Below, in pieces: positions 27,451 to 38,108 of a stretch of DNA of 64,000 nt; position 1 is the first letter of the stretch; the number at the start of each line of letters is the position of its first letter. The position numbers and the translations under genes are program-made. A model generated the notes under the pieces. It was not told the origin of the DNA and ran no database searches. It was given only the letters and a program-made list of their open reading frames with translations. Source of the stretch: Ensifer adhaerens (GTDB lineage: Bacteria > Pseudomonadota > Alphaproteobacteria > Rhizobiales > Rhizobiaceae); assembly GCF_002940685.1 (NCBI RefSeq), contig NZ_PNFP01000006.1, positions 345,498 through 409,497 of the forward strand, read 5' to 3'.

Positions 27451-29741
27451 TATCCGGCAGCAGCAAGTGACATTTCAGGCTTCAGCGATTGCCCGCGCGA
27501 GGCAGCGACGATCGCGTCGACATCGAGGATGAGCGCCACGCGGCCGTCGCCGAGAATGGTCGCGGCAGCAATGCCCGGCACGTGGGTATAGTTGGCCTCG
27601 AGACTCTTGATCACCACCTGGCGCTGCCCCTGGATCGCATCGACCATCAGGGCGCGCTGGCCGCCGCCTTCCGATTCCACCAGGAGCGCAACGCCCTCGA
27701 CCGGGTTCGCCTGGATGGCGCGGAAGTTGAGGATGCGGCCGACGTCGACGAGCGGGCAGAAGGAGTTGCGGATCGAGATCAGCCGCTGGTTGGCGCCGAA
27801 GGAGTGGATCGCCGAGGCTTCCGGCTGCAGCGTCTCGACGATCGCGGTCAAGGGCACGACGAGCGTCTGGTTGGCGACCGTCACCACCATGCCGTCGAGG
27901 ACGGCGAGCGTCAGCGGCAGGCTCATGGTGAAGACCGAGCCGTGACCCGGCTTCGACGAAATGTTGATGCGACCGCCGAGCGCCTGGATCGAGCGCTTGA
28001 CCACGTCCATGCCGACGCCGCGGCCGGAGATATCGGAGATCTTGTCGGCCGTCGAGAAGCCGGCGTGGAAGATCAGGTTGTCGATCTCTTCATCCGAGAG
28101 ATTGGCGTCGGCGGCGATCAGGTCGTTGTCGATCGCCTTCTGGCGCACCTTCTCGCGGTTGATGCCGGCGCCGTCGTCGGCAAGCTCGATTACGATACGG
28201 CCGGAACGGTGCTTCGCCGTCAGGCGCACCGTGCCTTCGGCGCTCTTGCCGGCGGCAAGGCGTTTTTCCGGCGTTTCGAGACCGTGGTCGACCGCGTTGC
28301 GGATCATGTGGGTCAGCGGCTCGGCGAGCTTGTCGATGACCGTCTTGTCGACTTCGGTGTTTTCACCTTCGGTGATGAGGCGCACCGACTTGCCGGTCAT
28401 GTCGGCGATTTCGCGAACGATACGCGACATGCGCTGGAACACCGGCTTCACCGGCTGCGCGCGGATCGCCATCACCGAATCCTGGATCTCGCGGGTGAGC
28501 TGCTGCAGCTCTTCGAGGCCCATATTGATCGAGGACGTGCCGTTGGTGTCGTTTTCGACGACGCTCTGCGAGAGCATCGCCTGATTGATGACCAGTTCGC
28601 CGACGAGGTTGATCAGGCGATCGACGCGATCGAGATCGACGCGAATGGTCGGCGTTGCAGCCGATGCGGCGGCCTGCTGCGCGGCAGCGCTCTGGGCGGC
28701 GGCGCTGGCTGCAGGTGCCGCCTTCTCGGCCGGGGCACGCGTTGCGGACTGCGCCATCTGCAGCACGTTGCTGGCCGTGGCTGCGGCGGCAACCGCAGCG
28801 TCGCGATCCTGCTGGCGCGAAGCGAGCTGTTCTTCCTCCTCGACGACACCGACCGATATCGCCGGCTCATCGTCCAGGATCGACAGGTCGAACGGAACCG
28901 GCTGCATCGGCAGCTCTTCGCCCGGCTGCGCAACCTCGTCTTCGATGAGCGAAATCTCCAGATCGCAATCCCACTCCGCAAATTCGAAGACGGTGCGGAT
29001 CGCGTCTTCGCCCTTGTCGGTCTTGAGCGAAATCTTCCAGAAGAAATAGGCGCTCTCAGGGCTCAGCCGGTCGAGCGTCGGCAGTGCGCCCATGTCGCAG
29101 TGGATGCTCATCTCGCCGAGGCGGGACAGGTCGCGCAGAAGCAGCGTTGCCTCGTTGCCCTTGGCATAGAGATCGGACTTCGGCTTGAAGACGATCTCAT
29201 AGGTGGGCATTTCCATCAGCGGCGGCTCTTCGGCCGCATCGAAATCGTCGAAGGAGAAGGCGACCGGCTGGAAGCCTTCGTCGTTGACCGGCGGCGGGGC
29301 CGCGGCGGCAACGGGCTTGGCGACCGGCTCGGCAGGTGCTGCGGAAGCCTGCGGCACTTCACCGTTTGCGAGCGCCTCGAGTTCCTTGATGAGCTGGCGG
29401 CTGCGCGCTTCGTCGACGCTGCCGCCGTCGCGGGCGGCGTTGGTCAGGTCGGCGAGCACGTCGGCCGACTTCAGCATCACCTTCAGCACTTCCGGTCCGG
29501 GATCGAGCCTGTTGGAACGAACGCAATCAAGGGTCGTCTCGAACACATGCGCGAAGGAGACGAGGTCGTCCAGCCCGAAGGCGCCGGCGCCACCCTTGAT
29601 GGAGTGCACCGCACGGAAAACGGCATTGACCGTTTCCGGGTCGCGATCGCCATCATTGAGCTTCAGCAGACCCGATTCCAGTTCGGCGAGCTGTTCCTCG
29701 CATTCCTGGAAGAAGATCTCTTTGATTTCGTTCATATCCAT
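27450..29741 (-). CDS. cheA: chemotaxis histidine kinase CheA
   Basis: CheA is the central kinase that passes phosphate to CheY1, CheY2 and CheB. The 763-residue product has an HPt domain with His46 in [14 protein letters not shown], an Ala/Pro-rich linker (about 135-160), and a CheY-binding-like P2 region (about 175-270). A second low-complexity Ala-rich linker (about 315-365), the dimerisation domain ([17 protein letters not shown]), the ATPase ([25 protein letters not shown]) and a C-terminal CheW-like domain follow. It is longer than E. coli CheA because of the linkers. Confidence 0.97.
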   Translation of the reverse strand: MDMNEIKEIFFQECEEQLAELESGLLKLNDGDRDPETVNAVFRAVHSIKGGAGAFGLDDLVSFAHVFETTLDCVRSNRLDPGPEVLKVMLKSADVLADLTNAARDGGSVDEARSRQLIKELEALANGEVPQASAAPAEPVAKPVAAAAPPPVNDEGFQPVAFSFDDFDAAEEPPLMEMPTYEIVFKPKSDLYAKGNEATLLLRDLSRLGEMSIHCDMGALPTLDRLSPESAYFFWKISLKTDKGEDAIRTVFEFAEWDCDLEISLIEDEVAQPGEELPMQPVPFDLSILDDEPAISVGVVEEEEQLASRQQDRDAAVAAAATASNVLQMAQSATRAPAEKAAPAASAAAQSAAAQQAAASAATPTIRVDLDRVDRLINLVGELVINQAMLSQSVVENDTNGTSSINMGLEELQQLTREIQDSVMAIRAQPVKPVFQRMSRIVREIADMTGKSVRLITEGENTEVDKTVIDKLAEPLTHMIRNAVDHGLETPEKRLAAGKSAEGTVRLTAKHRSGRIVIELADDGAGINREKVRQKAIDNDLIAADANLSDEEIDNLIFHAGFSTADKISDISGRGVGMDVVKRSIQALGGRINISSKPGHGSVFTMSLPLTLAVLDGMVVTVANQTLVVPLTAIVETLQPEASAIHSFGANQRLISIRNSFCPLVDVGRILNFRAIQANPVEGVALLVESEGGGQRALMVDAIQGQRQVVIKSLEANYTHVPGIAAATILGDGRVALILDVDAIVAASRGQSLKPEMSLAAAG

Positions 29742-29760
29742 TGGAGGCTATCCCCGGACT

Positions 29761-30126
29761 TCAGGCCGTTACGCGCTCGATTGCATCGATGAGTTTGGTC
29801 GGGTCGAACGGCTTGACGATCCAGCCGGTGGCTCCCGCCTGACGCGCGCGGTTCTTCTTTTCCGCGTCGCTTTCGGTGGTCAGCACCAGGATCGGAATGG
29901 CGCGATAACGATCGTTCTTGCGCACGCCTTCGATGAAGCCGAAACCGTCGAGACGCGGCATGTTGATGTCGGTGACGATCACGTCGGGATTGGCTTCTTC
30001 CAGAACCTCAAGGCCCTCGACGCCGTCCTCGGCCTGGATCGTTTCGAAACCGGCATTGTTCAAGGTGACCAGCAGCATGTTTCGGATCGTCCGGGAGTCG
30101 TCGACCGTCAGAACTCGCTTCTTCAT
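29761..30126 (-). CDS. cheY1: response regulator CheY1 (phosphate sink)
   Basis: This 121-residue single receiver domain has VLTVDDS, phospho-acceptor Asp53 in VTDINMPRLDG, Thr in VLTTESD and Lys in IVKPFD. In S. meliloti CheY1, encoded just upstream of cheA, drains phosphate back from CheY2-P through CheA, replacing a classical CheZ. Position and motifs agree. It is 19 bases from cheA and three from cheS. Confidence 0.93.
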   Translation of the reverse strand: MKKRVLTVDDSRTIRNMLLVTLNNAGFETIQAEDGVEGLEVLEEANPDVIVTDINMPRLDGFGFIEGVRKNDRYRAIPILVLTTESDAEKKNRARQAGATGWIVKPFDPTKLIDAIERVTA

Positions 30127-30129
30127 TTC

Positions 30130-30423
30130 TCAAATCTCCTTTGCCACCAGGTGGTCGATCTCGACCCCGATGAGCTGTGTCGTTTTCTCGAAAGCGTCCG
30201 ACACCTTGCTGAAGGTGAAAGACAAATGATCTTCTTCCCAGGTCTTGGCGCCGGCCATCAGCACCTGGACACAGAGCGCGCCCACCCGCTCGACCGCGGA
30301 AGCGTCGATCACGATGTCGCTGCCCTTGAGCGCGAGCAGCTTCTCGTGCAGCGCCGTCGCTTCGTTCAGGTCCAATACCGGAGCGAGGCTGAGCGTCTTC
30401 TGAGCGGTCTTCTTGCTGGCCAT
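30130..30423 (-). CDS. cheS: CheS, STAS-domain partner of CheA
   Basis: This 97-residue protein resembles a single STAS domain (LAPVLDLNEATALHEKLLAL, then VIDASAVERVGALCVQVLMA). In S. meliloti the second gene of the che operon, cheS, encodes a protein that binds CheA and speeds CheY1-phosphate turnover. The Ser typical of anti-anti-sigma factors is not in its usual place (ERVGALCVQ), so phospho-switching like SpoIIAA is unlikely. It sits three bases from cheY1 and 41 from icpA. Confidence 0.85.
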   Translation of the reverse strand: MASKKTAQKTLSLAPVLDLNEATALHEKLLALKGSDIVIDASAVERVGALCVQVLMAGAKTWEEDHLSFTFSKVSDAFEKTTQLIGVEIDHLVAKEI

Positions 30424-30464
30424 TCCTGTCTTCCTCGACTGCTAACTCTCTACTGCCCTTGAAA

Positions 30465-32078
30465 TCAGCGCTGCCAACCGGCGAGCCGGCGCTGCAACCC
30501 GTCGTCAAACAGCAGCGCGGCCGGCTCGTCGACGACGGCCGAAGCGTGACGGAAGGGCTCGCCCCCGGCGCGTGTCGGCGAAACCGGATGACGGCGCTCC
30601 AGGCGGAACTGGCGGATCGTCTCGCCGAGTTCGACGATGACCGTATGAAGATCGTCGGACGAGCGCACGGTATCGCCGGCCAGCGCGGCACTTGCCTCGA
30701 CGCCCCGGGAAATCGTGCCGATCCCGGCTGCAACACCCCGGAGGTCGCCGACCTGCTGCTCCGCTTCGCGGGCGATGCCGGAGACGGCTGAATTGATCGA
30801 TGTCACCTGCTCGACGATGCTGCTGATCGCGTCCTGGGTGCGGCCGACGATCTCGACGCCGGTCTCGACCTGCGCCTTGGTTCCGCTCACCAGTTGCTTG
30901 ATCTCGCGCGCCGCCTCGCCGGAACGCTGCGCCAGCGCGCGCACCTCCTGGGCGACGACGGCGAAGCCGCGACCGCTGTCGCCGGCGCGCGCCGCCTCGA
31001 TGCCGGCATTGAGCGCCAGGAGGTTGGTCTGGAACGCGATCTCGTCGATGACGCCGATGATCTGGCCGATCTTTTCGGCAGACGCTTCGATGTCGGCCAT
31101 GGCCGTGATCGCCTGGCCGGCGATCTCGCCACTGCGCTCGACGGCAATGCGGGTCTCGTTGGTTTTTGTCTCCGTGGCGCTGATCCGGCCCGAGCCGGTC
31201 GCCATGCGTCCGGCCATGTCGGCAAGCGCCGCCAGCTGCCCGGAAAGCGCTTCGGCTTCGACGCGCGCCTTGTCCGTGAAGGCTGCCGCGCCGTCGCGCA
31301 TACGCTCGACCAGTGCCCCTGCGGCCTGGCTGCGCTGATCCGATGCCTGTAGGCTTTGCTGGATCTGCTGGAGTGCGGCATTCAGGCTGGCGACGATCGG
31401 CTGATAGGCTTCTACCGCCGTTTCCGGCAGTCGCGCGCCGAGATCGCCCTGGCTCACGCCTTCGGCAAAGTCGCCGAAGAGCATCTTGACTTCCAGTTCG
31501 TCGGCGCTGCGCTGCTCGGCGAGCTGCCGCTGGTGCTGCTGGCGAAGCGCATTGAAACGGAGCGATACGCCGATCTCGCTGTCGACAAAGGTGGTGCGCA
31601 CCAGTGCGGCGACGAGGTCGCAAAGCTCGCGGCGGCGCGCCTTGCCCATCGGCAGAAAGGATTTCGGCCAGGCCTCCTCGATGAGCCCGACGATGAGATG
31701 CTCGAGCACGACCGCATGGCTAGCCATCTGCCAGCGGGGGTCGAGGCCCATGCGGCTGGCAGTGTCGGCGAGCACCTTGATGCGCTCGGCATAAAGTCCG
31801 TCGAAGCGTGCGTCGGTCAGCACGTTCCAGTGCGACGACTGCAGGTCCTGCAGGCGATCGATCTGGCGGTCGCTGTCGAAATGGCGGGCGGCGTCGGGAT
31901 AGGTCTGGAGGCGCTGGAAAAGATCGCGAAGCGCCTGGTCGATGCGGGGAGAAAGTTTTTGTCTGTTATCCCGGACGCGGTTGCAGCTCTCATCATCGAG
32001 CCCGGCAAAACGCAAGCGCTCCAGCAGGCTGCCTGCCTGGCCCTTTTTTGCCTGTTCTGACGATGCTTCCTGCCTCAA
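30465..32078 (-). CDS. icpA: cytosolic globin-coupled chemoreceptor (IcpA/McpE type)
   Basis: This roughly 537-residue receptor has no membrane segment. It has a protoglobin-like N-terminal domain (about residues 15-175, with the helix containing QSSHWNVL as candidate haem-His region), a HAMP-like/helical middle, and a classical signalling hairpin ([20 protein letters not shown] and [19 protein letters not shown]). It heads the che operon, as icpA does in S. meliloti. No CheR-binding pentapeptide is seen at the C-terminus. No ATG lies at a sensible place. I choose a TTG at 32078, eight bases after GGGGATC; an ATG at 32162 is possible. Confidence 0.88.
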   Translation of the reverse strand: MRQEASSEQAKKGQAGSLLERLRFAGLDDESCNRVRDNRQKLSPRIDQALRDLFQRLQTYPDAARHFDSDRQIDRLQDLQSSHWNVLTDARFDGLYAERIKVLADTASRMGLDPRWQMASHAVVLEHLIVGLIEEAWPKSFLPMGKARRRELCDLVAALVRTTFVDSEIGVSLRFNALRQQHQRQLAEQRSADELEVKMLFGDFAEGVSQGDLGARLPETAVEAYQPIVASLNAALQQIQQSLQASDQRSQAAGALVERMRDGAAAFTDKARVEAEALSGQLAALADMAGRMATGSGRISATETKTNETRIAVERSGEIAGQAITAMADIEASAEKIGQIIGVIDEIAFQTNLLALNAGIEAARAGDSGRGFAVVAQEVRALAQRSGEAAREIKQLVSGTKAQVETGVEIVGRTQDAISSIVEQVTSINSAVSGIAREAEQQVGDLRGVAAGIGTISRGVEASAALAGDTVRSSDDLHTVIVELGETIRQFRLERRHPVSPTRAGGEPFRHASAVVDEPAALLFDDGLQRRLAGWQR

Positions 32079-32591
32079 CGCTGATCCCCGGGTAATGCGC
32101 TTTCGGAATTTGCCTGGGGAGCATAAGGGAGAGCCACGGTCCACCGGACGTGCACGCCACATCGATGAGATCAGCCTCCGCCTGTGGCGTCTGCTGTCGT
32201 TCATCCCGCAAGTAAATTCGGTGAAGAATGGATACCGGACCGGAACCGGTACGGCGGGGCGGCATCATGCCTTGAGGAGACTTGTGAATTATCCCATTCC
32301 GACGTGTGGGACCATGTTTATGGTTAATTCCTTGCTTGAAGGTTAACGGTCCCTCGCCTCTAATCGGATTCACTAAAATTCACGGGGTGTTTTCGCCCGC
32401 TATTTTTGCGCTGCAACAAAACTGTAATAAACACCCGCGAAACCAACAGGTTCTCAATCACAAGAGTTTAGAATTGTACTTTGACTTGCGCTCGCGTATC
32501 GAAGCGAAAGTGGAGTGGGCGCTCGATGCGCGAGGAAACCTTCGCACCAGAAAAAGCGACGTCATGACGATGCGCTTACAGGAAACGAACA
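32079..32591. promoter_or_regulatory. che operon upstream region
   Basis: This stretch of about 510 bases lies between the first che gene and a small plus-strand ORF. It should hold the che promoter (minus). The part from about 32380 to 32480 is AT-rich and probably drives the plus-strand small gene. I see no RNA gene or clear consensus promoter. Confidence 0.45.
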
Positions 32592-32705
32592 ATGATTGTT
32601 CTTGGCATCGGCGCCGCACTCACAGCAATCCTGACAATGATGGCAGTATCGATCGTGCTCAACATCGAGCACAACCGGTCGGCAAAGCGCAGCTCCGTGT
32701 TTTGA
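32592..32705 (+). CDS. candidate 37-residue membrane microprotein
   Basis: An ATG at 32592, seven bases after AGGAAA, opens a 37-codon frame to a TGA at 32703-32705. The product is one hydrophobic helix (MIVLGIGAALTAILTMMAVS, then IVLN) followed by a basic tail. This is a classic single-span microprotein with a positive-inside C-terminus. An AT-rich likely promoter lies upstream. I know no family for it. The strong ribosome site and helix make a real gene likely, but the short length leaves chance possible. Confidence 0.5.
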   Translation: MIVLGIGAALTAILTMMAVSIVLNIEHNRSAKRSSVF

Positions 32706-32767
32706 TCGGGATCGAGCGCGTCTCTTACTGACACAACCAGGCATCCTTGCGGCCAAAGGCAGATGCT

Positions 32768-34156
32768 CTACGGCCGTTCTTCTTTGTCCGCATGCTCCCG
32801 CGTCGCTTTCTGCCATGCCTGTGCATAGGCTACGAGGCACTCTGCCGCCTCCCCCAAGAGCGGTTCGACACCGGTCCGGACCCTGGAACCCTTAACCAGG
32901 CATGCAGCACCGAGGCTCGTACCCGTGATATTCCGGGGATCGGCAAAGACCGGCCGGCCGGTCGCCGCCGCGAGCATGCGCAGGTAGGTGCCGTTGGCGG
33001 CAAATGGCCCTTCGACAACGATGTCGCCCCGCGCACCGATGAGATCGAGACAGGTCGCCGTCATCAGCGCCAGATGGAACGAGACGACGACGAAGCGTTC
33101 GGCGGGCTTAAGCATCCGCTCCTGCGTCGTCCACGTCGCCTTCAGGCCCGGAAAGGGACCTGAGCCCTCGGGTAGCGACGGCAGCAGCATGTGCCGAGCC
33201 GAGGCAACGGCCTCCTCCGTCTCAGGCGGCACGGGAACCGTGCCCTCCCCGAGCAGGAGCTGGAAGGCGCGGCCACCCATGAAGCGGGCGGAGGGCACGG
33301 GATCGCCTGATGCGTTGACGTTGACAAGCGTATCGCGACGCTCGTCGAGCGGCTTCGGTTCCGCGCCGACCGCGAGCATCACCACCCAGGTGCCGGTAGA
33401 AACAACCGAGAAGGGCGAGGCCCGCGTCAGAAGATGCGGCAGCAGCGAGGCATTGGAATCATGAATGCCGCAAGAGACGGGCGTGCCTTCGGCAATACCG
33501 GTTGCGGCACAGAGTTCCGGCCGCAAGGCACCGGCGATATCGCTCGCCTTCAACACCGGTGGAAAGAGCGGCATCCAGCCCTGGCGCTCGACCAGGGACG
33601 AGAAGGTCCCGGCCCGCGGGTTCCAGAGGTCGGTGTGACAACCGAGCGAGGTCAGTTCGTTGCAGAGTGTACCCGTCAGCCGAAAGGTCCAATACTGCGC
33701 ATAGGTCAGAATGGAAGCGACCCTGGCAAAATCACCCGGAAAGGTCTTCTGCTGCCAATAGAGCTGAGCGCCGACATTGAGGCCCATCGGCAGGCGGGCG
33801 GAGCCTGTCTCGGAAAACGGCGGCCGCACCGCATCATATTCGGCGGTTAGACCGTCGGGGCCGGCGTGCTCATAGTCCAGCACCGGAAGCGCCAGCTTGC
33901 CGGACGCATCGAGCACGACCGCCGTCGCGCCATGGGTGGTGATGGAGATTGCCTCGAAGGCGTATTCGGCATTCAGCGCCGCGAGGCTTTCCAGTACGAA
34001 GGCCCAGAGACGCTCGATATCGAAGTGCGGATAGGGACCATCGGTCAGCACCGCATTCGCCGTCTTGCGGACAGCGATCTCCTCGAAACGATCGAGATCA
34101 ACGGCCGCGACCTTGGCATTCGTCTTGCCGATATCGATGACGCCAACAACCCGCAT
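32768..34156 (-). CDS. rhaK: L-rhamnulose kinase RhaK (FGGY family)
   Basis: RhaK phosphorylates rhamnulose in the rhamnose pathway; in R. leguminosarum it is also needed for rhamnose uptake. The 462-residue FGGY-type kinase has the N-terminal phosphate loop GVIDIGKTNAKVAAVDL, GIHDSNASLLPHL in the middle, VVSTGTWVVML and EGPFAANGTYLRMLAAATGR near the C-terminus. The start ATG at 34156 gives MRVVGVIDIG. It is the last gene of the rhaRSTPQUK run, four bases after rhaU. Confidence 0.94.
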   Translation of the reverse strand: MRVVGVIDIGKTNAKVAAVDLDRFEEIAVRKTANAVLTDGPYPHFDIERLWAFVLESLAALNAEYAFEAISITTHGATAVVLDASGKLALPVLDYEHAGPDGLTAEYDAVRPPFSETGSARLPMGLNVGAQLYWQQKTFPGDFARVASILTYAQYWTFRLTGTLCNELTSLGCHTDLWNPRAGTFSSLVERQGWMPLFPPVLKASDIAGALRPELCAATGIAEGTPVSCGIHDSNASLLPHLLTRASPFSVVSTGTWVVMLAVGAEPKPLDERRDTLVNVNASGDPVPSARFMGGRAFQLLLGEGTVPVPPETEEAVASARHMLLPSLPEGSGPFPGLKATWTTQERMLKPAERFVVVSFHLALMTATCLDLIGARGDIVVEGPFAANGTYLRMLAAATGRPVFADPRNITGTSLGAACLVKGSRVRTGVEPLLGEAAECLVAYAQAWQKATREHADKEERP

Positions 34157-34160
34157 CCGA

Positions 34161-34475
34161 TCAGTCCATATGAAAGACGGTCGTGAGCGCCACCGCCACC
34201 GGCTCGTTATCACCACGGGTTTCCATGATGTCGGCCATATGGGCCCACCACTTCTGCATGATGGGATGGGACGGCAGGTCGGCCATACGGTGGTCGTCGG
34301 TGCGCCAGAGCACGCCGAAAAGCAGGTTGGTTTCCTCGTCCAGATGGATGGAGTAGTCGGAGACGCCGGCCTCCTTCAGGAGGGTCGCCAGTTCCGGCCA
34401 GATGGCGTCGTGCCGCGCCTTGTATTCGGCAGCCATGCCCGAGTTCAGCCGCATGCGGAACGCGTATTTTTCCAT
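34161..34475 (-). CDS. rhaU: L-rhamnose mutarotase RhaU
   Basis: This enzyme interconverts alpha- and beta-L-rhamnose. The 104-residue product starts [20 protein letters not shown] and includes the family stretches [20 protein letters not shown] and a Trp-Trp pair in [12 protein letters not shown]. Length is standard. It lies between the second permease and the kinase. Confidence 0.95.
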   Translation of the reverse strand: MEKYAFRMRLNSGMAAEYKARHDAIWPELATLLKEAGVSDYSIHLDEETNLLFGVLWRTDDHRMADLPSHPIMQKWWAHMADIMETRGDNEPVAVALTTVFHMD

Positions 34476-34482
34476 CGGAACC

Positions 34483-35487
34483 TCAATGTGCGAGACGCTG
34501 GCGGGCGCGCCGCCAGAGAATGGGAAGCGCGATCACCGAGATCAGCAGCAGGCCGATGAAGATCGACATGACGATGCCCGGGACGTTGAGCAGGCCGAAA
34601 CCGAAGGTCACCATGCCCATGATCAGCGCGGCGAGCACGACGCCGGGGATGGTTCCGGAGCCGCCGAGAATGTTGACGCCGCCGAGCACCACCATCGTCA
34701 CCACTTCCAGTTCCCAGCCGAGCGCAATCGACGGACGGGTGGAGCCGAGCCGCGAGGTCAGGCAGATCGAGGCGAGCCCGGCCATCAAGCCGGTCAGGAG
34801 GAAGAGGACGAACTTGACGCGCGCGACCCGGATGCCGGAGAAGAGCGCCGCCGTCTGGTTGTTGCCGATCGCATAGACGGCGCGGCCGAAATTGGTCCTG
34901 TGCAGCACGACGCCATAGACGACCGCAAGCGCGACGAAGAGCGTGAACTCGAAGGAGAACACCCACCAGACATAGCCCTGGCCGAACCAGGAGAAACTGT
35001 CGGGATAGCCGGTGAAGGCCTGGTCGCCAAGAATGATGAACGAAAGCCCGCGGAAGAGGCTCATGGTGCCGATCGTCACGACGATCGACGGCAGCCCGAG
35101 ACCGGTGATCAGCAGGCCGTTGATCGCGCCGCAAATGAGCCCGACGGAGAGGCCGATCGCCACCAGTGCCGGCGTGTCGAAGCCGAGCTGGACGGCATAG
35201 CCCATGGCCGTCGAGGCGAGCGCGATGATCGAGGCGACCGACAGATCGATCTCGCCGGCAATGATCACCAGCGCCATGGCGAAGGCGATCATCGCCTTTT
35301 CGGTGAAGTTGAAGGTCGCGTCCGAAAGGTTCCACGGGTCGAGGAAATAGGGCGAAGCCAGCGAATTGCCGAGAAAGATCAGGCAGGCGACGACAAGGAG
35401 CAGGCTTTCCCAGCTCTTCAGCAGTCGCGCGCCGCGGCCCTCCAGCCGATCGGGGATATGCCGTGGGGTAAGATGGATCTCGGCCAT
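34483..35487 (-). CDS. rhaQ: rhamnose ABC transporter permease RhaQ
   Basis: This is an inner-membrane permease of the ribose/RbsC type. The 334-residue product has about eight to ten membrane segments and the family marks [20 protein letters not shown] and [20 protein letters not shown]. The start at 35487 ([10 protein letters not shown]) overlaps the rhaP stop by one base (TGATG). It pairs with RhaP as the translocation channel. Confidence 0.92.
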   Translation of the reverse strand: MAEIHLTPRHIPDRLEGRGARLLKSWESLLLVVACLIFLGNSLASPYFLDPWNLSDATFNFTEKAMIAFAMALVIIAGEIDLSVASIIALASTAMGYAVQLGFDTPALVAIGLSVGLICGAINGLLITGLGLPSIVVTIGTMSLFRGLSFIILGDQAFTGYPDSFSWFGQGYVWWVFSFEFTLFVALAVVYGVVLHRTNFGRAVYAIGNNQTAALFSGIRVARVKFVLFLLTGLMAGLASICLTSRLGSTRPSIALGWELEVVTMVVLGGVNILGGSGTIPGVVLAALIMGMVTFGFGLLNVPGIVMSIFIGLLLISVIALPILWRRARQRLAH

Positions 35488-36464
35488 CAGACAGCCTCCG
35501 CCTTTCTCAAGATGACGCGGCCCTTGCGCCGCTCGGCGCGGGCGTTGACGGCGACAGCGATGATGATGACCATGCCCGAAATCGCCATCTGGGCGAAGGG
35601 CGAGATGTTGATAACCGGCAGCGCGTTCTTGATGACGCCGAGGAACAGCGCGCCGAGCACGGCGCCGGCTACCGTGCCGATGCCGCCGGCGATCGAAATG
35701 CCGCCGATGACGCAGGCGGCGATGATGTCGAGCTCGAAGCCGGCGGCGATGTCGACGTAAGCGACGGCATAACGCGACACCCAGAGATAGCCGGACAGCC
35801 CCGCGAGCGCGCCCGAGAGGCAATAGGCAAAGAAGCGGGTGCGGCCGACATCGATGCCGGTATAGACGGCCGCATGCGGGTTGCCGCCGACCGCATAGAA
35901 GGCGCGGCCGAGCGCCGTTCGGCTCATCAGCAGGAAGACGAGCCCGATCATGAGAAGCGACAACCAGGAGAGAACCGGGAAGCCTAAGAGCGCGTCGCGC
36001 GGCAGCGCCTTGAACGCATCGCTCATCTGGTGGGCGTTGATCCACTTGCCGTCGCTCAAGAGGAAGATCATGCCGCGATAGATGGTGAGCGTGCCGAGCG
36101 TGACGACGATCGGCGGAATGTCGAGCTTCCAGACGAGCGCGCCGTTGATCATCCCGAGCAGGGTGCCGAGCGCCATGGCAACGAGGATGACCAGTGGGAT
36201 CGGCAGCCCCGGAAAGGCCGCGTTCAGCATCGCCGCCACCATGCCTGACAGCGCGAGGTTGGCGGCCATCGACAGATCGATGCAACGCGTCAGGATCACC
36301 GCCATCTGGCCAAGCGCCAGGATGATGAGGATCGAGGTGTCATTATAGACGCGCGCCAGATTGGACGGCGCGACGAATGCAGGGAAGCGCAAGGTGATCA
36401 GCGCGAGCAGCACGGCGATCGCAGCGACGAGCAGGAGTTCCCGGTTCTTGAGAAACTTGGACAT
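35487..36464 (-). CDS. rhaP: rhamnose ABC transporter permease RhaP
   Basis: This 325-residue RbsC-like permease has multiple hydrophobic helices and the marks TRCIDLSMAANLALSGMVAA and IGGISIAGGIGTVAGAVLGA. The start at 36464 (MSKFLKNRELLLV) overlaps the rhaT stop by one base (TGATG), and its own stop overlaps rhaQ, showing tight translational coupling of the transporter genes. Confidence 0.92.
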   Translation of the reverse strand: MSKFLKNRELLLVAAIAVLLALITLRFPAFVAPSNLARVYNDTSILIILALGQMAVILTRCIDLSMAANLALSGMVAAMLNAAFPGLPIPLVILVAMALGTLLGMINGALVWKLDIPPIVVTLGTLTIYRGMIFLLSDGKWINAHQMSDAFKALPRDALLGFPVLSWLSLLMIGLVFLLMSRTALGRAFYAVGGNPHAAVYTGIDVGRTRFFAYCLSGALAGLSGYLWVSRYAVAYVDIAAGFELDIIAACVIGGISIAGGIGTVAGAVLGALFLGVIKNALPVINISPFAQMAISGMVIIIAVAVNARAERRKGRVILRKAEAV

Positions 36465-37960
36465 CACGCAGCCTCCTGGATGCCGGCGGCGGCGCGCACT
36501 AGCTTTTCCGCCGTTAGCTCGGCGCGCTCGAAGCGCCCGGCGATCCGGCCTTCGCGCATGACGATGACGCGGTCGGACATGCCCATGATCTCGGGGATTT
36601 CCGAGGAGACCATAATGACGCTGAGGCCTTGCGCGGCAAGCTCGCTCATGAACGCGTGCACGGCCGCCTTGGAGCCAATGTCGATGCCTTTGGTCGGCTC
36701 GTCGAGGATGATCACCTTGGGCCGCGTCGCCAGCCACTTGGCGATGACGACCTTCTGCTGGTTGCCGCCCGAGAGCGTGCCGACGTCCTGATCGAGCGAG
36801 GCGGCGCGCAGGTCGAGGCGCGAGGTGTATTCGCGGGCGAGCGCAAACTCGTTGGCAAGCTTCAGGAAGCCCGAGCGCGAGGTGCGCGAGAGAGAAGGCA
36901 GTGTGACGTTCTGAAAGATCGGCAGGCCGATGATCGCACCCTGACGGCCACGCTCCTCAGGCACGTAGACGATGCCAGCGCGGATCGCTTCGGAGGGGCT
37001 GCGGATCACCAGCACCTCGCCATCGAGCCGGACGGCACCGGCAGAAGGCCGGGTGACGCCGATCAGCGACTGCATGAATTCCGATCGCCCGGCACCGACG
37101 AGACCATAGAAGCCGAGGATCTCGCCGCGGCGAAGCTCGAAATTGATGTCCTCGAATTCGGTCGGGTGGCGATAGCCGGAAACGGTCAGCACCGGCTCGC
37201 CGATCGCGACGTCCTTCTTCGGATAGACCGAACCGACGGCGCGGCCGACCATGAGACGCACCAGTTCGTCCTGGCTGACGTCGGCAATCAGGCCCTCGTC
37301 GACCATGGCTCCGTCGCGGAAGACCGTGTAGCGGTCGGCGATGCGGAAGATCTCGTCGAACTTGTGGCTGATGAAGAGGATTGCCTTGCCCTCGGCCTTC
37401 AGCCGTTCGACGAGGGCATAGAGCTCGTGGATTTCCTTGTGCGACAGCGCCGCCGTCGGCTCGTCCATGATGACCACCTGCGCATCGATGGAGAGCGCGC
37501 GGGCGATCGCGACAAGGTGTTTCCTGGCGATGCCGAGATCGCGCAGGCGGATGGTCGGATCGAGATCGGCGCCGGCGCGCGCGAGCAGAGCGCGCGCATC
37601 GGCGTTGAGCTTCTTCCAGTCGATCAACCCGAAACGATTGCGCGGGGCGTGGCCGAGGAAGATGTTTTCGGCGACCGAGAGCTCATCGAAGAGCACGGTC
37701 TCCTGGTGGATCGCGGTGACGCCAGCGCGTGCGGCCGCGAGCGCCGTCGGGAAATGCACTTCCTGATCGGCTACAGAGATCGTGCCCTCGTCCGGCTGGT
37801 AGATGCCGGTCAGGATCTTCACCAGCGTCGACTTGCCAGCGCCGTTTTCGCCGATCAGCGCGGTCACGGATCCCGGATAGAGCGACAGCGAAACATCCGA
37901 GAGCGCCTTCACGCCGGGGAAGGATTTCGAGATCCCCTCAAGCGCGATGGCGGGCTTCAT
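36464..37960 (-). CDS. rhaT: rhamnose ABC transporter ATPase RhaT
   Basis: This 498-residue tandem ATPase has two ABC domains. The first has Walker A GENGAGKSTL and Walker B VVIMDEPTAAL. The second has a degenerate Walker A (GLVGAGRSEF), signature LSGGNQQKVVIAKWL and Walker B VIILDEPTKGID, as usual in ribose-type importers. The first domain lacks a standard LSGGQ signature (IARKHLVAIARAL). The start at 37960 gives MKPAIALEGISK. It is separated from rhaS by a 323-base gap with palindromic repeats. Confidence 0.95.
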   Translation of the reverse strand: MKPAIALEGISKSFPGVKALSDVSLSLYPGSVTALIGENGAGKSTLVKILTGIYQPDEGTISVADQEVHFPTALAAARAGVTAIHQETVLFDELSVAENIFLGHAPRNRFGLIDWKKLNADARALLARAGADLDPTIRLRDLGIARKHLVAIARALSIDAQVVIMDEPTAALSHKEIHELYALVERLKAEGKAILFISHKFDEIFRIADRYTVFRDGAMVDEGLIADVSQDELVRLMVGRAVGSVYPKKDVAIGEPVLTVSGYRHPTEFEDINFELRRGEILGFYGLVGAGRSEFMQSLIGVTRPSAGAVRLDGEVLVIRSPSEAIRAGIVYVPEERGRQGAIIGLPIFQNVTLPSLSRTSRSGFLKLANEFALAREYTSRLDLRAASLDQDVGTLSGGNQQKVVIAKWLATRPKVIILDEPTKGIDIGSKAAVHAFMSELAAQGLSVIMVSSEIPEIMGMSDRVIVMREGRIAGRFERAELTAEKLVRAAAGIQEAA

Positions 37961-38108
37961 CCGCGATGTGAGCGTATCCTGCAGCAAGAGACAATCCACC
38001 AGTTCAGACGTTTCGATAAAGCAAAAGCTGGCCAGCGCCTCGGTCGCGCTTGGAAAGGTTCGGATGACCCCGACTGCTTTGGCAGCTTGGGGCTGCCCCT
38101 CACCCTAA

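Noticed and set aside
27489..29792. Open plus-strand frame of 767 codons opposite cheA
   Set aside because: It is a mirror of the cheA codons with shadow composition; cheA is certain.
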